Of a stretch of DNA of 64,000 nucleotides, positions 16,617-26,160 are shown in pieces. This DNA is from Aestuariivirga litoralis (GTDB taxonomy: Bacteria > Pseudomonadota > Alphaproteobacteria > Rhizobiales > Aestuariivirgaceae). Made by a program: the position numbers and the translations under genes. Positions within the stretch are counted from its first letter, which is position 1. Every line of letters begins with the position of its first letter. The notes under the pieces are model-generated. The model was not told where the DNA came from. It saw nothing but the letters and a program-made list of their open reading frames with translations, and made no database searches. The DNA lies in the NCBI RefSeq assembly GCF_015714715.1, contig NZ_WAHS01000001.1, forward strand, positions 186,001 through 250,000, given 5' to 3'.

Positions 16617-18353
16617 TCAGGCGCTGCGCAACGCGCGTTCCAATTTGTCCTGTTGGCCGTGCACTGCATTGCTGGTGTCAGGAGAATTGCTAAATTTGAA
16701 AGCACCCACAAGATCGGCCAGTCGCCGTGACTGGCCATTCAGCCTGCTGATGGCTGCAGTTGTTTCTTCCACCATGGCGGCGTTGCGCTGGGTTGTTTGG
16801 CCGATCTCGTTGATCGCTGTGGCGACTTCGCCTAGCGATGAACTCTGCATCTGCGACTTTGAAAAGATTTCGGCAACAAGTGCGTCAATGTTGGTCACCT
16901 TGGTGGAAATGTCGGTGAGTGCGTCACCCGTCTTGTTCACGAGGGATACACCATGACTGACCTGTGACGTGCTTTCGGAAATCAGCTTCTTGATTTCACG
17001 CGCTGCTTCAGCAGAACGCTGCGCCAGCGAGCGGACTTCCTGTGCTACAACAGCAAAGCCACGCCCGGCATCTCCGGCACGCGCAGCTTCAACCCCCGCA
17101 TTCAGCGCAAGCAGATTGGTCTGGAAAGCGATCTCGTCAATCACGCCAATGATCTGGGTGATCTTGGTGGAGCTTTGGGCAATGTTGTCCATTGCACCAA
17201 CAGCCTGCTTCATCACATTGCTGGAATGCTCAACCGCCTGCTTGGCATTGGCTGCCTCACCGTGGGCCACGCTGGCGCGTTCCGAACTGATCCTCACGGC
17301 CTGAACCACTTCACTCAGGGCTGCGGTGGTTTCCTCCACGGCGGCAGCCTGGTGTTCCGTGCGCCTGGCCAGATCTTCGGAAGCCGAGGATACCTCGATC
17401 AGTGCGTCCTTGATATGGGTGGCAGTGTTCTTGACCGTCAACATTGAGGCTTCGTGCTTTTCAGCCGAGTCATTGATTGGATCACGCAAGGCCTCAAGCG
17501 ACCCTGTCAGCGTCTCAGTGATGCGGTGGGTGAGATTGTTGCTGGCCAGCGCCATCAATGCGCCGCTGATGGCGTTCATCGAATTCACATTCGCGGTGAT
17601 GTCGGATGCGATCTTGACCACTTTATAAGTGCGGCCCGTTTCATCCTTCACCGGATTGTAGCTGGCTTGAATCCAGACTTCACGACGGCCCTTGGCAAGG
17701 CGCATATATTGATTGGCATCGAACTGGCCAGCACCCAGTTTCTGCCAGAAGGCCACATAGTCCGCGCTTTCGGCATAATTAGGCGGGCAGAACAAGCGGT
17801 GATGCTGGCCACGCAATTCGGAAAGCTGATAGCCCATGGCATTGCAGAAATTGTCATTGGCCCAGATGATGTTTCCGCTTGGATCAAATTCAATGACCGC
17901 GGTGGAATGGCCCAGTGCAGAGAGCACGTTTTGCATGTCCTGCCGGTTCCCGCCAGGCTCAAAGGCGGAGCGGGCAGGGTTGGCTTCGGTTACGAGCTTC
18001 ACCACCTTGGTGACCCGGCCTGTCTTATCCTTGATGGGATTATAGGTGGCCTTGACCCAAATGGAGCGGCCACTTTTGCTGACGCGTAGATATTCCCCCG
18101 CATCAGCCTCGCCGCTTCCCAGCTTTTGCCAGAAGGCAGAATAGGCAGGGCTTGCGACATAAACAGGATCGCAGAGCATGCGGTGGTGCTTACCTTGCAA
18201 CTCTGAAAGTGGATATCCGATAGCGCGACAGAACGGGTCATTGGCCCATGCGATGTTTCCGGTTGCATCGAATTCAATGATGGCCACCGTATCGGCCAAT
18301 CTTTTGAGCGCCTGTTCGGCGTCTTTGTGAGCGTGTTGCGAAAATCCCAGCAT
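16617..18353 (-). CDS. Soluble PAS-PAS methyl-accepting chemotaxis protein 1
   Basis: This 578-aa receptor has no membrane segment. Two PAS domains (about 18-128 and 140-255) each carry a GYPLSEL/GYQLSEL-type helix and a KHHR/QHHR motif seen in BdlA-like sensors. A linker (260-330) leads into a signalling domain with the conserved [19 protein letters not shown] hairpin tip near residue 405. It should sense an internal cue, perhaps redox or a ligand, and signal to CheA/CheW. It is a close paralogue of the gene at 18553. The 199-bp gap upstream holds a CtrA-like box. Confidence 0.88.
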   Translation of the reverse strand: MLGFSQHAHKDAEQALKRLADTVAIIEFDATGNIAWANDPFCRAIGYPLSELQGKHHRMLCDPVYVASPAYSAFWQKLGSGEADAGEYLRVSKSGRSIWVKATYNPIKDKTGRVTKVVKLVTEANPARSAFEPGGNRQDMQNVLSALGHSTAVIEFDPSGNIIWANDNFCNAMGYQLSELRGQHHRLFCPPNYAESADYVAFWQKLGAGQFDANQYMRLAKGRREVWIQASYNPVKDETGRTYKVVKIASDITANVNSMNAISGALMALASNNLTHRITETLTGSLEALRDPINDSAEKHEASMLTVKNTATHIKDALIEVSSASEDLARRTEHQAAAVEETTAALSEVVQAVRISSERASVAHGEAANAKQAVEHSSNVMKQAVGAMDNIAQSSTKITQIIGVIDEIAFQTNLLALNAGVEAARAGDAGRGFAVVAQEVRSLAQRSAEAAREIKKLISESTSQVSHGVSLVNKTGDALTDISTKVTNIDALVAEIFSKSQMQSSSLGEVATAINEIGQTTQRNAAMVEETTAAISRLNGQSRRLADLVGAFKFSNSPDTSNAVHGQQDKLERALRSA

Positions 18354-18421
18354 CTGACATCCCCTTCAGTAACTCGCGTGAGGCGAGCACTTTGAATGTC
18401 AACGAAACTATTTCCGGTTGT

Positions 18422-18436
18422 TTAACGAATGGTAAA
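18422..18436. promoter_or_regulatory. CtrA-like box upstream of chemoreceptor 1
   Basis: TTAA-CGAATGG-TAAA matches TTAA-N7-TTAA at seven of eight positions and lies about 70-85 bp upstream of the ATG at 18353. Single-mismatch sites occur by chance, so this is tentative. Confidence 0.4.
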
Positions 18437-18552
18437 CGTCAATCTGGTTGCAAAATCAACATGTTCGACTGGTGTTCGACGGGCCAGCTAGCGAAATTCC
18501 GACCAAATGGCCGATTTGAGCTACAACTCAAGTCTGTAGCATCGCGTTCCAA

Positions 18553-20292
18553 TCACGCGCTTTTCAAACTACGGGCGAGGTAGTCCAGCTGTTGCCCCAC
18601 AGGGTCAGGCCGGTTTGTCTGATGGCGATCGGAAAGTTTGAATTGGCCGACGAGTTCGGCCAGGTTCCGGGTTTCATTTTTCACGTTGGCCACCGCCGAT
18701 GCCGATTGCTCGACCATCGCGGCGTTGCGCTGGGTCATCGAATCCATTTGGTTGACGGCGGTCACCACCTCGGAAAGGCTGTGCGCCTGCTGCTTTGATG
18801 TACTGGCGATTTCGGCAATGTGCGTGCTGATCTCAGCGACCTTGACCACGATTTCGGCCAGCGCCTTGCCAGATTTATCCACGAGCGCCACGCCCTCGCG
18901 CACTTGTTCCGAGCTTCCGGAAATCAATGTCTTGATTTCCTTTGCGGCATGCGCGGAGCGCTGTGCCAGTGATCGCACTTCCTGTGCCACCACCGCAAAA
19001 CCGCGGCCGGCATCACCTGCACGCGCGGCTTCAACACCGGCATTGAGCGCCAGCAGATTTGTCTGAAAAGCAATCTCGTCGATCACCCCGATGATCTGGC
19101 TGATTTCGGTTGAGCTTTTTGCGATTTTGTTGATGGCCTTCACGGCCTCGGCCATCACCACGCCCGACTGCGTTGCCACTGCACCGGCCTTGTTGGCTTC
19201 GTCATTGGCAATATGCGCGCGTTGCGATGAATCCTTCACCGTGTTCAGAACTTCAGTGAGCGCAGCGTTGGTTTGTTCAACTGCAGCCGCCTGCTGTTCG
19301 GTGCGCTTTGAGAGATCGTCGGAGGCGTTGGCGATTTCATGGATCAGGCCATCAATTGAATTTGCCGCAATGGTCACATTCAGCATGGTGGTGCAATGGT
19401 GTTCGATGGAGTGGTTGAAGTTTTCGCGCAGCACATCGAAAGCACTGTCTTTCATTTCGTCAACGCGGAAATCGAGATTGTTCTGCGACAGCTGGCGCAG
19501 GCCTTCGCCGATCATGTTAACGGAAGCGACACGGCCGGTGATGTCGGTTGCAACTTTCACCACCTTGTAAACTTTGCCGGCGGGATCGCGGACCGGGTTG
19601 TAGGTGGCCTGAATCCAGATTTCGCGGCCGCCCTTGCCCAGGCGCATATATTGCTGCGAATGGAATGCGCCGCTGGCCAGGTCCTTCCAGAATGTGCGGT
19701 ATTCTCCGCTGGCCGCATAATCAGCAGGGCAAAACAGGCTGTGGTGCTGGCCCTGAATTTCCGCAAGCTCATAGCCCATGGCCGCGCAGAAATTGGAGTT
19801 GGCCCACAGGATTTTGCCACTCGGTTCAAATTCAATGACGGCCTGGGAGTGGTCAAGCGCCTTCAGCACGTTGCCCATGTCGAGGCCCGTTGCGCCGGCA
19901 CTGAAGGCCGAAAGGCTGGCCGAGGCTTCGGTCACAACCTTGACCACCTTATAGACCTTGCCGGATTTGCTGGTCACCGGATTGTAGGAGGCGGTGATCC
20001 AGAGTTTTTTGCCGCCCTTGCCATAGCGAAGGTATTCGTTGGTGTCGGCCTCACCGCGGGCCAGCTTTTGCCAGAAGGCAGCATAGTCTGCGCTTTTCGC
20101 ATAGTCCTGGTCACAGAACATGCGGTGGTGCTTTCCCTCGATCTCGGGGAGGGTGTAACCCATCGCGGCGCAGAATTTTTCATTGGCGCCCAGGATGGTG
20201 CCATCGGGCGTGAATTCGACCAGTGCCAGGCATCGGTCGAAAGCTCTGAGGACATTGGCATTGTCGCGCTGTAGATTGCTGAAACCAAACAT
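18553..20292 (-). CDS. Soluble PAS-PAS methyl-accepting chemotaxis protein 2
   Basis: This 579-aa paralogue of the previous gene has the same order: two PAS domains (about 10-120 and 132-245), a linker, and a chemoreceptor signalling domain with the identical hairpin tip [19 protein letters not shown]. There are no transmembrane segments, so it signals from the cytoplasm. The ATG at 20292 is chosen because the protein then begins MFGFSN, parallel to MLGFSQ in the paralogue; the longer form would need a TTG. Both proteins end LKSA or LRSA. BdlA, a biofilm-dispersal sensor, has this layout. Confidence 0.88.
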   Translation of the reverse strand: MFGFSNLQRDNANVLRAFDRCLALVEFTPDGTILGANEKFCAAMGYTLPEIEGKHHRMFCDQDYAKSADYAAFWQKLARGEADTNEYLRYGKGGKKLWITASYNPVTSKSGKVYKVVKVVTEASASLSAFSAGATGLDMGNVLKALDHSQAVIEFEPSGKILWANSNFCAAMGYELAEIQGQHHSLFCPADYAASGEYRTFWKDLASGAFHSQQYMRLGKGGREIWIQATYNPVRDPAGKVYKVVKVATDITGRVASVNMIGEGLRQLSQNNLDFRVDEMKDSAFDVLRENFNHSIEHHCTTMLNVTIAANSIDGLIHEIANASDDLSKRTEQQAAAVEQTNAALTEVLNTVKDSSQRAHIANDEANKAGAVATQSGVVMAEAVKAINKIAKSSTEISQIIGVIDEIAFQTNLLALNAGVEAARAGDAGRGFAVVAQEVRSLAQRSAHAAKEIKTLISGSSEQVREGVALVDKSGKALAEIVVKVAEISTHIAEIASTSKQQAHSLSEVVTAVNQMDSMTQRNAAMVEQSASAVANVKNETRNLAELVGQFKLSDRHQTNRPDPVGQQLDYLARSLKSA

Positions 20293-20334
20293 GTCTCTTT
20301 TCCCCGATAGCCTTTCGGGGTTAGGCAATCATGG

Positions 20335-20349
20335 TTAAGAAGGCATAAA
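20335..20349. promoter_or_regulatory. CtrA-like box upstream of chemoreceptor 2
   Basis: TTAA-GAAGGCA-TAAA matches TTAA-N7-TTAA at seven of eight positions, 43-57 bp upstream of the ATG at 20292. It mirrors the site before chemoreceptor 1. Confidence 0.4.
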
Positions 20350-20389
20350 GCCGTAAAAACCGAATTATCTCAATGAGATAAATTCAACC

Positions 20390-21043
20390 TCAGTTTGCCT
20401 TGGTCGAAACCACAACCTGCGGCGCGGCTTTTTGCAGTGAAACCCATTCATTGGCAGCAGGTTGCGACTGGCGCTTGAGGAAAATATAGCCGGTTTCGTC
20501 CCAGCGCAGGATTTCCGTACGGCGGTTGTCGAGAATGAAATCACCATGGTTGGTCGGGATGGTGAGGACGGCATGGCCTTCACGGTTTTCGTCGAGCACA
20601 ACCGTGATCAAAAGAAGTTCGGGGTTGAAGCCGAGGCCCACGAGCAAACGCTTCTTGAGCAGCACATAGTCTTCACAATCGCCGGCCGACACCGGGTAGG
20701 TCCAGAAATCCGGCGAGCCGTAGAGTTCAACATCAGTGGCCGGGCGGATCTTGGTATTCACATGCTTGTTAATCTGGAAAATCGCGTCCCAGTTCTCGCT
20801 GGTCAGCATCAGCGGCTCAACCTTGCCGGATTTGAATTGGCACTCGTTTTCGCCGCGGCCGCAGAAATCAACATAGCCAACTGGGGGCAGGGCCTTGCCA
20901 TAAATCCTGGCGGCCGGTGCATTGCGGTCAGGGAAATCAAAATTGCCACGCACCGGATGGGCGGCAGGATTGCCAGCCTGGACAAGGCCTGCACAGCCCA
21001 TCCACATCCCCAGAACAACCACCAAACGCAACGCCCACACCAT
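20390..21043 (-). CDS. BTLCP transglutaminase-like cysteine proteinase
   Basis: This 217-aa protein has a signal peptide and a bacterial transglutaminase-like cysteine proteinase domain (BTLCP, formerly DUF920). The catalytic triad is visible: Cys in SAGDCEDYVLLKKRLL, His in GHAVLTI and Asp in LDNRRTEI. The family includes the periplasmic adhesin protease LapG and many uncharacterised alphaproteobacterial members. A perfect CtrA box sits right before its start codon, so cell-cycle control is likely. No LapD-like partner is nearby. Confidence 0.85.
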   Translation of the reverse strand: MVWALRLVVVLGMWMGCAGLVQAGNPAAHPVRGNFDFPDRNAPAARIYGKALPPVGYVDFCGRGENECQFKSGKVEPLMLTSENWDAIFQINKHVNTKIRPATDVELYGSPDFWTYPVSAGDCEDYVLLKKRLLVGLGFNPELLLITVVLDENREGHAVLTIPTNHGDFILDNRRTEILRWDETGYIFLKRQSQPAANEWVSLQKAAPQVVVSTKAN

Positions 21044-21047
21044 GGCG

Positions 21048-21062
21048 TTAATGTATTATTAA
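21048..21062. promoter_or_regulatory. Perfect CtrA box upstream of the BTLCP gene
   Basis: TTAA-TGTATTA-TTAA is an exact TTAA-N7-TTAA match, 5 nt upstream of the annotated ATG at 21043. A second site, TTAC-CAAATGG-TTAA (21087-21101), has one mismatch. The very close position suggests either repression or a true start further downstream. Confidence 0.6.
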
Positions 21063-21127
21063 CCGCTGGTTTTGGGAATCCAATCGTTACCAAATGGTTA
21101 ACGCCGCCATCTCGCGGTAAGGTTATG

Positions 21128-21166
21128 GCCGCCAAAGCGCCACAATCAATTCACCCCGCCGCCGGA
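21128..21166 (+). repeat. 39-bp direct repeat, left copy
   Basis: This 39-bp unit recurs with a single mismatch at 22755-22793. The two copies flank the AT-richer membrane-protein gene at 21315-22736. Confidence 0.85.
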
Positions 21167-21314
21167 TTCAAGCCCGCGCAATCGAGCTGAGCAACCGAGA
21201 ATTCGAAGACCTGGTTTGACTGGCTCGTGCCTCGTAAATTTGCAAACCAGTTCCACGAAGACCAAAATCTGAGTAGGATTGCTGAAAATGAAGCTGCGGG
21301 GGCAGGCCTAACAA

Positions 21315-22736
21315 GTGATCTCACAAATTGAAAATCCAAACAGTTTGAAGCCGAAGGCGCTTCACACTGCGCTGTTCCTGCTGGTTGTTGCTGTTGTGGG
21401 TTATTGTTGTTATCGCGAATCCAGCGTGCGGCATTTTTTTTGGGCAGATGATTGGGATTGGATCTACAATGCGGAATTCAGAAGTTACTCTGAAATTTTT
21501 TCGTTAGTACCGCGGTCCGCTTATAACGACAGGCCCGTAGGCGCAGTCATAATCAAAGCTGCTTATTATTTCTTTGGCTTGAACCACCAATATTTTCTGC
21601 TGCTTCAGATCGCCATTCATTGGATCAATTGCGTTCTGCTTTATCTCATTTCAAAGAGACATATCGGAAATACCGTAGCCCTGATAGCTGCCGGTCTGGC
21701 TGGGTCGTGGATGGCATCTGATATTGCTGTCTATTGGACCGCTGCCATGTTCGATCTGGCTGGGGCGACACTGTGCCTTGTCTCAATATATGTATGGCAA
21801 TTGCGGGAAAACAAATATCGGTTTGTCTATATCCTTGCCAGTGCCGCGGCATATTTCTTGGCGGTGCGAACCAAAGAGTTCTCAGTTGGATTGCCTATTT
21901 TGATCTTTGCTATTGGCTTTTTGCTCGAAAAGAAGCCGATTGCTCAATTGGCAAAGGATATTGTTCCATATGCTGCTGTGATGATTTTGCTGGCTCTCAG
22001 ATACGCATTTCTGATCATGCACAGCGACTTGCTAACTAGTTCAAGCAACGTCTACCGTTTGGATTTCACTTCGTTAGTGAGTAATCTCTGGTTCTATTTC
22101 TCTTACGCCTTTTACGTCGAAGCCTTTGGGCCTTACCCAGCGGTGGCGGCAGCTTTTGCGTTTGTCATCGCCGGCGTCATATCTGCCGAGTATCGGCACC
22201 TTCTTGGTGTGGGTCTTTTGGGCTTTGTTACACTTCTCGGACCTACCTTGTTGCTAACCAGTCATCGCGATCCGCTCTATCTCTATGCACCACATTTTTT
22301 CATGGCCTTTGTGATTGCTGCTGGTGCCTCCCTTGGCATGTACTGGAAAGCGTTCTCGGTCATATTTTCAATTCTGCTGGTTGTGTTCCCGCTCAGCAGT
22401 GCATGGTTTATGAACGTTCTGAACTATCACGACACCAAATCCATCGCCATTCTTAGCCAATATCAATCATTCTTCAATACCATTGGCCGTCCTGAGCGTA
22501 GTTCCAGTATTTTCATTTCCGGTCTGGAGACTTATTTCAATCCATTTTCAGCGGGGCCTGGAGACTCGTTGAAAATTGTGACCAAAGATCAGACTTTGAA
22601 GGTTGTGGTCGAGAAGCCGGACGATGAATTGAGAGCAGGATTTTGTGCTGCCGCAGCTCCAAAATACTTTGTTGTTTATGATGGTAACGTGGCAAAAAAT
22701 GAGACTGAAGGAACTCTAGCTTTCTGTCCGCACTAA
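21315..22736 (+). CDS. Multi-pass membrane protein, possibly a GT-C glycosyltransferase
   Basis: This 473-aa protein has about ten hydrophobic helices. The first loop after helix 1 contains FFWADDWDW, and acidic pairs at this place are typical of GT-C glycosyltransferases that use polyprenyl-phosphate sugars. A C-terminal soluble part (about 385-473) has two late cysteines. It starts with GTG. Base composition is clearly AT-richer than its neighbours, and 39-bp direct repeats flank it, so it looks acquired. The glycosyltransferase call is an inference from topology and the acidic motif only. Confidence 0.5.
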   Translation: MISQIENPNSLKPKALHTALFLLVVAVVGYCCYRESSVRHFFWADDWDWIYNAEFRSYSEIFSLVPRSAYNDRPVGAVIIKAAYYFFGLNHQYFLLLQIAIHWINCVLLYLISKRHIGNTVALIAAGLAGSWMASDIAVYWTAAMFDLAGATLCLVSIYVWQLRENKYRFVYILASAAAYFLAVRTKEFSVGLPILIFAIGFLLEKKPIAQLAKDIVPYAAVMILLALRYAFLIMHSDLLTSSSNVYRLDFTSLVSNLWFYFSYAFYVEAFGPYPAVAAAFAFVIAGVISAEYRHLLGVGLLGFVTLLGPTLLLTSHRDPLYLYAPHFFMAFVIAAGASLGMYWKAFSVIFSILLVVFPLSSAWFMNVLNYHDTKSIAILSQYQSFFNTIGRPERSSSIFISGLETYFNPFSAGPGDSLKIVTKDQTLKVVVEKPDDELRAGFCAAAAPKYFVVYDGNVAKNETEGTLAFCPH

Positions 22737-22754
22737 ACCAGCCAGGTTCGAAAA

Positions 22755-22793
22755 GCCGCCAAAGCGCCACAATCAATTCACGCCGCCGCCGGA
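22755..22793 (+). repeat. 39-bp direct repeat, right copy
   Basis: This is the second copy of the unit at 21128-21166, with one mismatch. It begins 18 nt after the stop of the membrane-protein gene and lies upstream of the VWA gene. Confidence 0.85.
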
Positions 22794-22864
22794 AATCCGG
22801 CTCCAGCGCAACATGAACATTCCGCAAGACTTCTTCCCAGGGTGGCACCGAACGGAGGAAATCA

Positions 22865-23971
22865 ATGAAGACCATGTTGAAACTGAAGATGTGCGCCTTG
22901 CCCGCGCTGGCACTTGGAATGTTGGCCACACAGGCGCAAGCCAGTGCCGGCTATAAACGCGTGGAGGTGGCCTTCGTGCTCGACAGCACCGGCTCGATGG
23001 GGGATCTGATCGAGGGCGCCAAGCGCAAGATCTGGTCGATCGCCGGCAGCATCGTGGATGCCAACCCGCAGGCCGATATTTCGATGGCGCTGGTCACCTA
23101 CCGCGACCGCGATGACGAATATGTGGTGAAGACCACGCCGCTGTCCGAAGACGTGCAGGGGCTTTACGGCAAGCTCCTGAAGGTGGAAGCCGATGGCGGG
23201 GGTGACACACCAGAGTCTGTCAATGAAGCGCTGGATAAGGCTATCAACAGCCTGCAATGGACATCCGGGCCTGATACCCGCCGCATCGTCTTCCTGGTGG
23301 GCGATGCGCCGCCGCATATGGATTACAACGAGACAAAATATCCGGCCATCCTGAAGGAAGCCGCACAGAAAAAGATCATCGTCAATGCGGTCGAGGCCGG
23401 TGATGCCGAGGATACGATGCAGGTGTGGAAGGACATCGCCCAGCTGGGTGGCGGGCGCTACATCCCCATCCCGCAGGATGGTGGCGCCGTGGTGATCATC
23501 GAGACGCCCTATGATGCCGAGATCCTGCATCTACAGCGTGAGCTGGATGGTTCGGTGGTGCCTTACGGCAGCCAGGCCCAGAAGGCCGAGATCACCGGCA
23601 AAATGGGTGAAAAGGCCGCTGCGGCCCCCAGCGTGGCGCTGGATTCCTCCAGCTTCTATGCCAAGCGCAGCAAGAAGGAAGTGGTGACCGGGGCTGGCGA
23701 TTACGTGGCCGATGCGATGAGCGGCGGCCTTGCGACCTCCACCATGGCGGACAAGGATTTGCCGGATGAGTTGAAAGGCAAGAGCGTTGCCGAGCGCGAG
23801 GCGTGGACCAAAGCGAAAGTGGCTGAACGCGGCGCGCTTCAGGACAAGATCGCCGGTCTCGTCGCCAAGCGTGATGCCTTTGTAACTGGTGAAAAGAGCA
23901 AGCAGCCCAAAGCCGCCCGCGACAGTTTTGACGCGGTGGTAGAGGACACCCTCAAAACCCAGTTGAACTGA
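22865..23971 (+). CDS. Secreted von Willebrand factor A domain protein
   Basis: This 368-aa protein has a signal peptide (to about residue 27) followed by a VWA domain (about 32-225). The metal-ion site reads DSTGSMG, a Thr variant of DxSxS, with GGGDTPES and VGDAPPH supplying the other ligands. Residues 240-368 are charged and helical with no known domain. It should be periplasmic or secreted and bind a protein partner through Mg2+. GGAGG precedes the ATG. It appears to be a single-gene unit; the partner is unknown. Confidence 0.75.
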   Translation: MKTMLKLKMCALPALALGMLATQAQASAGYKRVEVAFVLDSTGSMGDLIEGAKRKIWSIAGSIVDANPQADISMALVTYRDRDDEYVVKTTPLSEDVQGLYGKLLKVEADGGGDTPESVNEALDKAINSLQWTSGPDTRRIVFLVGDAPPHMDYNETKYPAILKEAAQKKIIVNAVEAGDAEDTMQVWKDIAQLGGGRYIPIPQDGGAVVIIETPYDAEILHLQRELDGSVVPYGSQAQKAEITGKMGEKAAAAPSVALDSSSFYAKRSKKEVVTGAGDYVADAMSGGLATSTMADKDLPDELKGKSVAEREAWTKAKVAERGALQDKIAGLVAKRDAFVTGEKSKQPKAARDSFDAVVEDTLKTQLN

Positions 23972-23972
23972 G

Positions 23973-24737
23973 TTACTTGCGCCGGAAGAATTTGCTCAGA
24001 TAGACCCGCACGGATTCCCTGACAATCAGGCTGCGGCTTTGTCCTACGGTCTCAGCAAACGGCTTCCGGCGTTTCCCGTCCTCAAGGCCATTTTCGCGCA
24101 GCCCGGGATAGACCTGAAGATTGCCCAGGCGACGGCGGTTATAATGCTGCACCGTCCAGCCATCCGTGATGGGGCTGAAGGTGGGGGCATCTGTGCGCCG
24201 AAACACGGCCGTGGTGGCCACCACTTCGACGAGTTCAAACATCGCGTCTTCAGCGATGAAATCGGCGAGTTGGCCTACCGTTGGAATGTGAATGTCATCG
24301 ATGATGAGGATGCCGCCGGTCTTGAGGCGCGGATAGAAATAATAATATTCGAGCTCTGGAAAAGGGAAACCATGCGGCCCGTCGATCAGCACCGCGTCGA
24401 GCTTTACATCCTTGCCCGGCCCAGCCGCCCATTGGGGCAGGGTGACCTGGCTGGGGCCAAATATAATATCCAGCGCCTTGGGCTTGGTGTGCTTTGAGCT
24501 TTCAAACAGCTCCACGCTGGAACCCTCGTCCTTGCGGTCATCGAGGCAGAACACCGTGTGGCGCTTTGACAAGTTGGAAAACAGGATGGTGGATTTGCCG
24601 CAACCGGTTTCGGCCGTGTGCTCCATAGATGCAGGCAGAAGCTTTTCGACACGCTGCAATGTCCAACTGGGGAATGACTGTTTGAAACGGATATTCTTGT
24701 CGATGCCGCCATCAATCATCTTCTGGACTATGGACAT
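23973..24737 (-). CDS. Class I SAM-dependent methyltransferase-like protein
   Basis: This 254-aa protein has a Rossmann methyltransferase core. The AETGCGKSTILFSNL segment is motif I, VFCLDDRKDEG the acidic strand 2, and LDAVLIDGPHGFPFPELEYYYFYPRLKTGG plus ILIIDDIHIP the strand 4-5 region seen in the Methyltransf_24 group. The substrate is unknown. The ATG at 24737 is chosen because GGGGAG lies at good spacing, over an upstream start at 24788. It stops 2 nt from the convergent VWA gene. Confidence 0.68.
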   Translation of the reverse strand: MSIVQKMIDGGIDKNIRFKQSFPSWTLQRVEKLLPASMEHTAETGCGKSTILFSNLSKRHTVFCLDDRKDEGSSVELFESSKHTKPKALDIIFGPSQVTLPQWAAGPGKDVKLDAVLIDGPHGFPFPELEYYYFYPRLKTGGILIIDDIHIPTVGQLADFIAEDAMFELVEVVATTAVFRRTDAPTFSPITDGWTVQHYNRRRLGNLQVYPGLRENGLEDGKRRKPFAETVGQSRSLIVRESVRVYLSKFFRRK

Positions 24738-24916
24738 TTCATTCTCCCCAAGTGCCGTTGCATAGGGGATTTGCAAGGCTTTCCGCAAACGAAAAACCCG
24801 GTTCGCGTCATGCGTTCCGGGTCTTCAATTTTCGGGCAGGCCATCGGGAATTTCATGTTCCCTAGGACCTTGCCTTATCCCGCAATTCTATCGGGCGATC
24901 TCTTTTGACGAAGGAC

Positions 24917-24960
24917 GCGCCGCTGGTTCCAAAAAGTCTCTCAACTTTTTGGCGCGGCGC
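24917..24960 (-). terminator. Two-tier hairpin after ctrA
   Basis: GCGCCGC (24917-24923) with GCGGCGC (24954-24960) encloses a perfect 9-bp stem CCAAAAAGT (24929-24937) and ACTTTTTGG (24944-24952). It lies 14 nt past the ctrA stop. It is probably the ctrA terminator, although no long T-run follows. Confidence 0.55.
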
Positions 24961-24973
24961 TTTATGGGTCTCG

Positions 24974-25693
24974 TTAGGCGACTGCTGCCATGTCTTCGTC
25001 GGCGCCGTGCATGGGTGGTGCACCTTCGCGCAGCACGTAACCCCGGCCCCAGACTGTTTCGATGAAATTTTTGCCCTGTGCGGCATTGGCAAGCTTCTTG
25101 CGCAACTTGCAGATAAACACGTCAATGATCTTGAGTTCCGGCTCGTCCATGCCACCGTAAAGGTGATTGAGGAACATTTCCTTGGTGAGCGTGGTGCCCT
25201 TGCGGAGCGAGAGCAGCTCCAGCATCTGGTATTCCTTGCCGGTGAGGTGCACGCGCTGGCCGCCGACTTCAACCGTCTTGGTGTCGAGATTGACCTGCAA
25301 TTCGCCGGTGAGGATGACCGACTGGGCGTGGCCCTTGGAGCGGCGCACCACAGCGTGGATGCGGGCGACCAGTTCGTCCTTGTGGAACGGCTTGGTCATA
25401 TAGTCGTCGGCGCCGAAGCCCAGACCCTTGACCTTGTCTTCGATGCCGGCGAGGCCCGAGAGAATGAGGATTGGCGTTCCCACTTTGGAGACGCGCAGCG
25501 ACTTCAGAACTTCATAACCGGACATATCCGGGAGGTTCAAGTCGAGAAGGATGATATCGTAATCGTACAACTTGCCGAGATCGACGCCTTCTTCGCCCAG
25601 GTCCGTCGTATAGACGTTGAGACCCTCCGATTTGAGCATCAGCTCAATCGACTGAGCGGTGGCTGTATCGTCCTCGATCAACAAAACCCGCAT
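24974..25693 (-). CDS. ctrA: Cell-cycle response regulator CtrA
   Basis: This 239-aa OmpR-type regulator is the master cell-cycle and polarity regulator of alphaproteobacteria. The receiver domain (1-115) has the acidic pair D8-D9, phosphoacceptor D51, and the switch and Lys positions in MTKPF. The DNA-binding winged helix (about 130-225) includes the recognition part [15 protein letters not shown] and the [10 protein letters not shown] wing. Its C-terminus ends AAVA, resembling a ClpXP degron. Phosphate comes from CckA through ChpT; SciP inhibits it. Both chpT and sciP are in this window. Confidence 0.97.
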   Translation of the reverse strand: MRVLLIEDDTATAQSIELMLKSEGLNVYTTDLGEEGVDLGKLYDYDIILLDLNLPDMSGYEVLKSLRVSKVGTPILILSGLAGIEDKVKGLGFGADDYMTKPFHKDELVARIHAVVRRSKGHAQSVILTGELQVNLDTKTVEVGGQRVHLTGKEYQMLELLSLRKGTTLTKEMFLNHLYGGMDEPELKIIDVFICKLRKKLANAAQGKNFIETVWGRGYVLREGAPPMHGADEDMAAVA

Positions 25694-25780
25694 GTGGTTC
25701 CCCTTATCCTAACCCCGGCGCACCGGAATCCCAAACCGATCTTCGGGAGCTGCCTGCTCACGAATGCTTAACTCTGTTCC

Positions 25781-25795
25781 TTAAGATAGGCTTAG
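25781..25795. promoter_or_regulatory. CtrA-like box upstream of ctrA
   Basis: TTAA-GATAGGC-TTAG matches TTAA-N7-TTAA at seven of eight positions, 88-102 bp upstream of the ATG. Further TTAA words lie at 25768-25771 and 25801-25804. Autoregulation by CtrA is known in Caulobacter. Confidence 0.5.
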
Positions 25796-25944
25796 AAAGG
25801 TTAACAAAACCTAATCCGAAACCACGTCTTGGTTTACGATGTAACCTCAATAGGTTGTGGCAAGCTTGCGAAAGCACACCAATAGAGGGAAAACCGTGGA
25901 CGCGGACTGACTTACTGTTTTGTTCACTGCGAGGATTTTTCAGG

Positions 25945-26035
25945 TTTACCCGCTTTTAAACCTGTTCATTTATCATCTCTGATCGATGAACGACTCTCCA
26001 TTAGGTAGTTGATTCGGAGAATCGTGAATAGAGTC
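25945..26035. promoter_or_regulatory. ctrA-fliJ intergenic region: CtrA-like box and GANTC cluster
   Basis: The 467-bp gap between ctrA and the fliJ-like gene (25694-26160) holds a CtrA-like box TTTA-CCCGCTT-TTAA (25945-25959). It also holds four CcrM methylation sites within 44 bp: GACTC (25992-25996), GATTC (26011-26015), GAATC (26019-26023) and GAGTC (26031-26035). CcrM methylation state tunes the ctrA P1 promoter in Caulobacter, so this cluster probably couples transcription to replication. No gene is seen in the gap. Confidence 0.55.
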
Positions 26036-26160
26036 CATAATGAGATTTTGAAAAAATCGCGTTTGGAGAAGGGCCATTCAAGGCGGGGCGGCGTGCTTAC
26101 GTGCTGAAAGTGGTTTTTTGAGTTTGTGTTTTGTGTGTTGCGTAAGTGAGTGAGGGTACC

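Noticed and set aside
22865-23971. A defence role for the VWA protein
   Set aside because: It has a signal peptide and sits among core genes, so an envelope role is more likely.
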